Of a stretch of 20,412 bases of DNA, positions 17,501 through 20,412 are shown in pieces (the first letter of the stretch is position 1; the number at the start of each line of letters is the position of its first letter). The notes under the pieces are model-generated. The model did not search any database, was not told where the DNA came from, and saw only the letters and a program-made list of their open reading frames with translations. Origin of the DNA: Saccoglossus kowalevskii (Eukaryota; Hemichordata; Enteropneusta; Harrimaniidae); NCBI RefSeq assembly GCF_000003605.2, contig NW_003141822.1, forward strand, positions 171,251 to 191,662, written 5' to 3'. Position numbers and translations under genes: made by a program.

Positions 17501-20212
17501 TTGTTTATGCCACACAAATAGTGTTTATCACCCGTCATTGCGTTAACTGTTTTTTGGTGTAACCATGGTAATCAGAACAGTTGATGCAATGACAAGAGAA
17601 AATGAAACACAATTTCAGAGGCTGTCACTTTCAACAAGATCTTGGCAGCCATTTTAGTTAAGGTCAATTGACTATTACATGCATGGTAGCCTAGCAACGA
17701 GCAAACCTGAAACTTGTTTATCAAAAAGAAGAAATGATCAGCTACTTGAGGTCACACATCCTGGTATTTTTGACCCACCACAAAACAAAGATTTTTACTT
17801 TCATGATCAATGAAAAAAAACAGAATAGGTTTATACTGTAAAATAGAAGAAATATGTTTGACACAAAATAGACAGGATATGTGACTTACAAAGTAACTGG
17901 CATTGACTCTATCGCTCAGGGTCAAGTGCTACTGATTATTCCAGAGATTTTATCGCTGGGAACTTAGGGGGGCTTATTCATATCTATGTAAATTGTGCCC
18001 ACAGATTTGATTGGTTTCCCTATGTTGACAATGTTGTAATATTTGGGTTTTTTTATTGTAACTTTGCTTTTTATCCGTGGGCGGCTATGCTACTGATTTT
18101 ACTATGCCCAATAAAAGGCTGTAGCCATACATGTATATAAATATAAGCATATTCTAAAATATTTACCTACTGTGAAATACTTTATTTTAACTGGAATTAA
18201 TTTTTGATGAGTTAAATGTAAAATATAGGAATATAGATATATTCACTGGATTTTATTTTCATTGAATCATTAATTCAGTGAATATAGCAAAAATAAAGTA
18301 TTTTACAGTAATATGTTTAATTAATTCAGCTACACTGGATTTTTGCTAACTTTAGATGCAGCTAATTTAGCAAATTGTGAACTGAATCATTGTCATAAAA
18401 GAGCATTCTGTTAATTGAAAATGCAGATAAATAAAAAAATAATGCTAAATTCGCTGCGAAAGGCATGTAAATGTTTCAAATTGATATTATATTGAGTATG
18501 TGAATAACACAGCATGTGTGCAGCAACTAACATTCTGATTGAGAATTGTTTGTCAATACGGTTTCCATGATATAAATGCCTGAAGCGGTCATACAGAGAA
18601 AAGATATTTAATATACACAAAGAAAGTAAAACATCTACAGATCTAACCGAAAGTGTTACAAACACGTTTGAATGTTCCGCATAATCATACATTTTCCTCT
18701 GTTTACTACAGACACAGGAATGCTATCAGCACATGGTGGAAATAGAATCCTGTGACTGAACGCAAACATTCTTTGTTGCCATCTCGGGTTGTTATCTCAT
18801 ATTAAATCATTATTACCCTGGTACATGTATAACCTTGGAAAAGATGTTTTATAATAAGGTTATCTCCAAAATGCACTCAGACAGTATAATAACGCATTGA
18901 CTTCCGTGAACACTGTACTGCCTTCGTGCATACTTTCCTGTATTCTCACAATAACCCCATAGCATTTTAATAACCTTAATATACATTGTTCTGGATCAAT
19001 AGTTTAGTCTATGAAGTGTATTATGAAAATTAGATTATATGCATTTTGTTTTGAAACACTCCCACAATCTTGGATATAACATATTTGGAATTCACATTAC
19101 CTAATAAGGTAGTATGAAAATACATTGACAGATTTATAAACATAACATGAGATATGTAACACAATACAAGTATTAAATTTCTGTTAAGTTCCTCACAATT
19201 CATAATTTACCCTAATTTAAATCATTTCCATAAATTGTTAAAATATGTGATTCGTGGCTGATGACGGCCAAGTGAATTTCTAATATTTTCTGGAATTTAA
19301 TATTTTTGTTTTTGAGGTAATTTAAATTGATGAAATTTCAGTATTCACAATCTACATTTTAGCTGTGATTCACGAAGTTATTCCTGTGGTGGCAACATTT
19401 AGTTTTCAACAATACGATTTTGAAATAAACAACGAAAATCAAAATCCTATTTTCAATTTCGGACTTTTCATTCTATTGAATCACTAAGGGTCCGTTTCGG
19501 TAATGTTTTAAAATTAGGGAAGGAGAATTACATACACAGGCATGTGTTAGGTATATGGTGCGGTAGAAATAATAAATAAATTAGTGGTTTTTAGTTATGT
19601 TAATGCATTAATAGATATGGTGCTTTTAATGTATCATCTGCATTAATATCATTTTTCATCCATTTAACTTTTGCTATTTTAAAAAATAAGATGTATATTC
19701 CTTTTTTTTGGTTTATATTTAAATTAAGTTAAAGAACTGTTGTTTATTATTAATTAGAGATGCTAACTGACAGCCAAAAGGTGACATGCATGTATCTGAT
19801 AACTTTAGTGTTATTTCATGGGAACTATATTGATTACCAGTCAGCTTACTGCTATATGTTGTATTATCACTAACTCTTTGTCCATATGCTCTCCTGCTGA
19901 CGATTTTAAAATTTCATTTTCACATTACTTTTAGGTAATAATTACACGTATAATTCACTGTTGAGTGCCACAAAGCCGCTGACGATACAGAAGATGCCGC
20001 ACTGCCACGATATGACGAATGCGTGGAAGCCCTGCACGTGTCAGTTTGAAATCTGTCTCGGATGGTACCCATGTGGGTTAAAATACTGCAAAGGTCGTGA
20101 CTCAGTCGGGAAAGTTGTCAGTTTCCGATGTGGGATTAAAACATGTCGAAAATGCCGGACTTTTGATTTCTTTGTGAAACAAAAACAGTTGTGTTTATGG
20201 GATGAGCCATGA
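8367..20212 (+). CDS. OAF: Out at first (OAF) homologue, complete, four exons
   Basis: Spliced CDS 8367-8558, 12352-12486, 12879-13056, 19935-20212 (783 nt, 260 residues); junction phases are 0, 0 and 1 and all introns are GT-AG. Residues 1-17 form a signal peptide ending SSA before Q18, so the product is probably secreted. Residues 18-168 match the OAF N-terminal region (SIQADVAQDLIHL, QKPDGTLIS, GEEERGQSQYQ, SDAMSKLRQKNP). Residues 190-260 match the C-terminal cysteine-rich region (KPCTC, WYPCGLKYC, RCGIKTC, QLCLWDEP). Twelve cysteines remain after the signal peptide: C88, C149 and ten in exon 4. A sequon, NYT, starts at N171. Length is close to human OAF, about 273 residues from memory. 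The fly gene is linked to development and the human protein circulates in plasma; the biochemical role of the family is not settled. The ATG at 8367 is the only one giving a signal peptide in frame with the family match. No AATAAA follows the stop within the window, so the 3' UTR runs past the right edge. Confidence 0.95.
8657..9486. mobile_element. Non-autonomous element with arms of about 90 bp, carrying a nested MITE
   Basis: The left arm 8657-8743 and right arm 9391-9486 are inverted copies: TAGCCCTGAGTACAGTC, TGTAGGTTGGCC, TTCCGCTGATC, ACAGTCCTGAGAAGTCGCA and TAGACCG recur in order with small indels. The roughly 650 bp between the arms hold the family A MITE (8919-9126) and a perfect CAAGATGGCGGC (9203-9214), and no recognisable ORF. 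Target duplication is unclear. It lies in OAF intron 1. Confidence 0.78.
8919..9126. mobile_element. MITE family A, copy 2, with TA target duplication
   Basis: 208 bp, flanked by TA (8917-8918 and 9127-9128), in the same orientation and about 98 percent identical by eye to the copy at 4293-4499. It lies inside the inverted-repeat-bounded segment 8657-9486 in OAF intron 1. Confidence 0.88.
9530..9541. repeat. Poly-G run of twelve
   Basis: An uninterrupted run of 12 G just outside the right arm of the 8657-9486 element. Length is likely polymorphic. Confidence 0.9.
9827..9888. repeat. Perfect 14-bp hairpin with an inner stem
   Basis: CTGGTTACGAACCA (9827-9840) pairs with TGGTTCGTAACCAG (9875-9888). 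An inner stem CAAGG (9847-9851) with CCTTG (9867-9871) extends the structure. It sits in OAF intron 1 between two element-like segments. It has no tRNA-like arms or rho-independent tail; it may be a foldback remnant. Confidence 0.7.
10098..11855. mobile_element. Segment bounded by 15-bp perfect inverted repeats, probable DNA transposon
   Basis: CTACCGGATTCGGCC at 10098-10112 is the exact reverse complement of 11841-11855. Read as TA|CCGGATTCGGCC at both ends, this fits a TA target duplication. The left end continues with GGGCGATCTT, later inverted as AAGATCGCCC, and a perfect palindrome ATCGCCCGGGCGAT at 10167-10180; GGGCGAG and GGGCGGG occur near the right end. The interior of about 1.7 kb has no ORF above 75 codons that I recognise, so it would be non-autonomous or decayed. 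Confidence 0.6.
10690..10860. repeat. Degenerate tandem repeat, about 60-68 bp, three units
   Basis: AATTAC(G/A)CAAA recurs at about 10712, 10780 and 10840, each preceded by a TACCGGCTCTGAAT-like or TTACCGACTTTATA-like stretch. It is inside the 10098-11855 segment and heavily diverged. Confidence 0.5.
11964..12232 (-). repeat. Dispersed repeat D, copy 2 (inverted)
   Basis: Reverse-complement counterpart of 4771-5010, about 120 bp upstream of OAF exon 2. It contains a CCTTACCCAGGGG stretch absent from copy 1. Edges are approximate. Confidence 0.75.
12352..12486 (+). CDS. OAF: OAF exon 2
   Basis: Encodes residues 65-109 (EVQIFKALVLGEEERGQSQ to MSKLRQ). The acceptor is TTCTCACACAG|GAA and the donor CAG|GTAATT; both ends are phase 0. 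C88 is the first mature cysteine. This exon has no stand-alone ORF with its own start; I found it by family similarity and splice phase. Confidence 0.93.
12600..12771. mobile_element. MITE family C, complete, with TA target duplication
   Basis: 172 bp in OAF intron 2, flanked by TA (12598-12599 and 12772-12773). The inverted repeats of about 24 bp (CTGTAAAATCTGTATTAGAA and AAGCCG) match with one mismatch. The ends share CTGTAAAA with families A and B, but the interior is different. It takes up nearly half of this short intron. Confidence 0.8.
12879..13056 (+). CDS. OAF: OAF exon 3
   Basis: Encodes residues 110-168 (KNPGTIRNPEEDKGQEHIF to IRALSK) plus the first base of codon 169. The acceptor is ATGAACAG|AAA and the donor AAAG|GTATGC, phase 1. 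C149 lies in HIYNTCMEA, matching human LHNVCAEA from memory. Upstream in-frame methionines at 12804 lie in intron 2 and are not starts. Confidence 0.93.
14351..14690. promoter_or_regulatory. CpG-dense island in OAF intron 3 with TCTCGCGAGA
   Basis: I count about 31 CpG in 340 bp, roughly ten times the flanking density. It contains overlapping palindromes GCGAGATCTCGC (14355-14366) and TCTCGCGAGA (14361-14370), the latter a known vertebrate promoter element, and a CRE-like TGACGTGAC near 14603. No ORF or terminal repeats were recognised. It could be an unmethylated regulatory island, an internal promoter, or a young CpG-rich insertion. Confidence 0.5.
15298..15521. repeat. 32-bp tandem array with CRE-like sites
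   Basis: Unit GTGATGTCATCATTCATTGT plus GTTCCAGTGCAA, about seven copies, with the middle units degenerate. Each good copy carries TGATGTCA, one C-to-T step from the CRE core TGACGTCA. Small open frames across it are repeat artefacts. It lies in OAF intron 3. Confidence 0.9.
16219..17130. repeat. 26-bp minisatellite (about 35 units) with CCAAT boxes
   Basis: Unit GTGATGTGTTGGGATTGGTC plus AATTCT, about 910 bp in total. GTGTTGGG, GTGATGGG and short GATGGG versions partly alternate as a dimer. About 31 units keep GATTGG, the inverted CCAAT box; a few have GATTGA or have lost it. It lies in OAF intron 3 and is not coding. Confidence 0.95.
17361..17590. repeat. Tandem duplication of about 110 bp
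   Basis: Two copies with a period of 108-111 bp, starting GCTGATGAAATCTTGAGAG and GCTGATAAAATCTTGTTGAG. They share TTTATGCCACACAAATAGTG and TGGTGTAAC(T/C)ATGGT. A fragment of a third copy begins near 17577. Confidence 0.9.
18170..18308. mobile_element. MITE family B, complete copy, with TA target duplication
   Basis: 139 bp flanked by TA (18168-18169 and 18309-18310). The termini are CTGTGAAATACTTTATTTT and, inverted, AAAATAAAGTATTTTACAG. The interior has ATTCACTGGATTTTATTTTC and an AATTCAGTGAAT hairpin, motifs also seen in family A. It lies in OAF intron 3. Confidence 0.82.
18838..19110. repeat. Dispersed repeat E, related to 3001-3450
   Basis: TATTTGGAATTCACATT and CCTAATAAGGTA (19080-19110) recur directly at 3003-3032. 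TGCACTCAGACAGTA with its CTTTTCC-side flank (18838-18888) recurs inverted at 3396-3450. The relation is patchy, so this is one old family with rearranged copies rather than a defined element. Confidence 0.5.
19935..20212 (+). CDS. OAF: OAF exon 4 (cysteine-rich C-terminus, stop)
   Basis: Acceptor TACTTTTAG|GT completes codon 169 (G|GT). Encodes residues 169-260, ending LCLWDEP and TGA. It holds ten cysteines: C192, C202, C204, C209, C215, C220, C234, C239, C242 and C255. The first 20 residues (NNYTYNSLLSATKPLTIQKM) are the least conserved part and carry the single N-glycosylation sequon. Confidence 0.94.
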
Positions 20213-20412
20213 TTTGTCAATCCAGATTCTACCAACGATGAAAATAGTCACATTCTGAATTTCTTTAGAAATACACGTTCACTTTAAGTTCATAGAAGCT
20301 GAAAGTATTATATTTTGAGTAAAAAATGCAGCATTAATTTGATATTTACAAAACAGATGTGCTTGCAATGGTGGCCAATAAGAATTGTATACAGTCAGCT
20401 GGCATTGAACAG

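Larger units (their letters stand above)
13057..19934 (+). other. OAF: OAF intron 3
   Basis: 6.9 kb. It holds the CpG island (14.35-14.69 kb), the CRE-like array (15.3 kb), the CCAAT array (16.2-17.1 kb), the 110-bp duplication (17.36 kb), a family B MITE (18.17 kb) and repeat E (18.8 kb). The stretches 13.1-14.3, 15.5-16.2 and 19.1-19.9 kb are AT-rich with nothing recognisable beyond chance ORFs. Confidence 0.7.

Noticed and set aside
17832-17843. Isolated TACTGTAAAATA as another MITE end
   Set aside because: No matching inverted end with a TA duplication within a plausible distance that is not already part of the 18170-18308 copy.

Overview
The window looks like nuclear DNA of an invertebrate animal. 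Coding sequence is split by long AT-rich introns with GT-AG splice sites. The DNA is full of minisatellites and short TA-flanked inverted-repeat elements, and no bacterial features are seen. The frequent acatgtac/tacatgta words and the mix of genes fit a lophotrochozoan such as a mollusc or brachiopod, but that placement is an inference and could be wrong.

Two protein genes are arranged head to head. On the minus strand, from about 8.1 kb leftwards and off the left edge, lies a gene I cannot name. I rebuilt it from six phase-compatible coding exons plus one probable non-coding first exon. Its product has a PPPY motif, a Tyr-Pro-Gln-Gly-rich low-complexity tail with a 17-residue repeat, a Ser/Gly/Lys linker, and three related blocks that read as a complete beta-trefoil domain. 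On the plus strand, from 8367 to 20212, lies a complete out at first (OAF) gene: four exons and a predicted 260-residue secreted protein with a cysteine-rich C-terminal domain. About 270 bp separates the inferred first exons. This stretch carries ETS-like and YY1-like sites and no obvious TATA box, so it is probably a shared bidirectional promoter.

The rest is intron and repeat. Positions 1-860 hold a 34-bp minisatellite. At 1.2-2.0 kb there is an old inverted-repeat-bounded segment. A group of short elements that begin CTGTAAA, end TTTACAG and sit in TA duplications occurs at 4.1-4.5, 7.65-7.78, 8.9-9.1, 12.6-12.8 and 18.2-18.3 kb. One copy is inserted in the terminus of another, and the nested insertion can be resolved to the base. 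OAF intron 1 holds two larger inverted-repeat-bounded segments: 8657-9486 with arms of about 90 bp, and 10098-11855 with 15-bp perfect ends. OAF intron 3 holds a CpG-dense island with a TCTCGCGAGA palindrome (14.35-14.69 kb), a 32-bp array of CRE-like sites (15.3-15.5 kb), and a 26-bp array carrying about 30 inverted CCAAT boxes (16.2-17.1 kb).

I see no rRNA, tRNA, CRISPR or autonomous transposase gene. The two genes have no obvious shared pathway; the link between them is the common promoter region.
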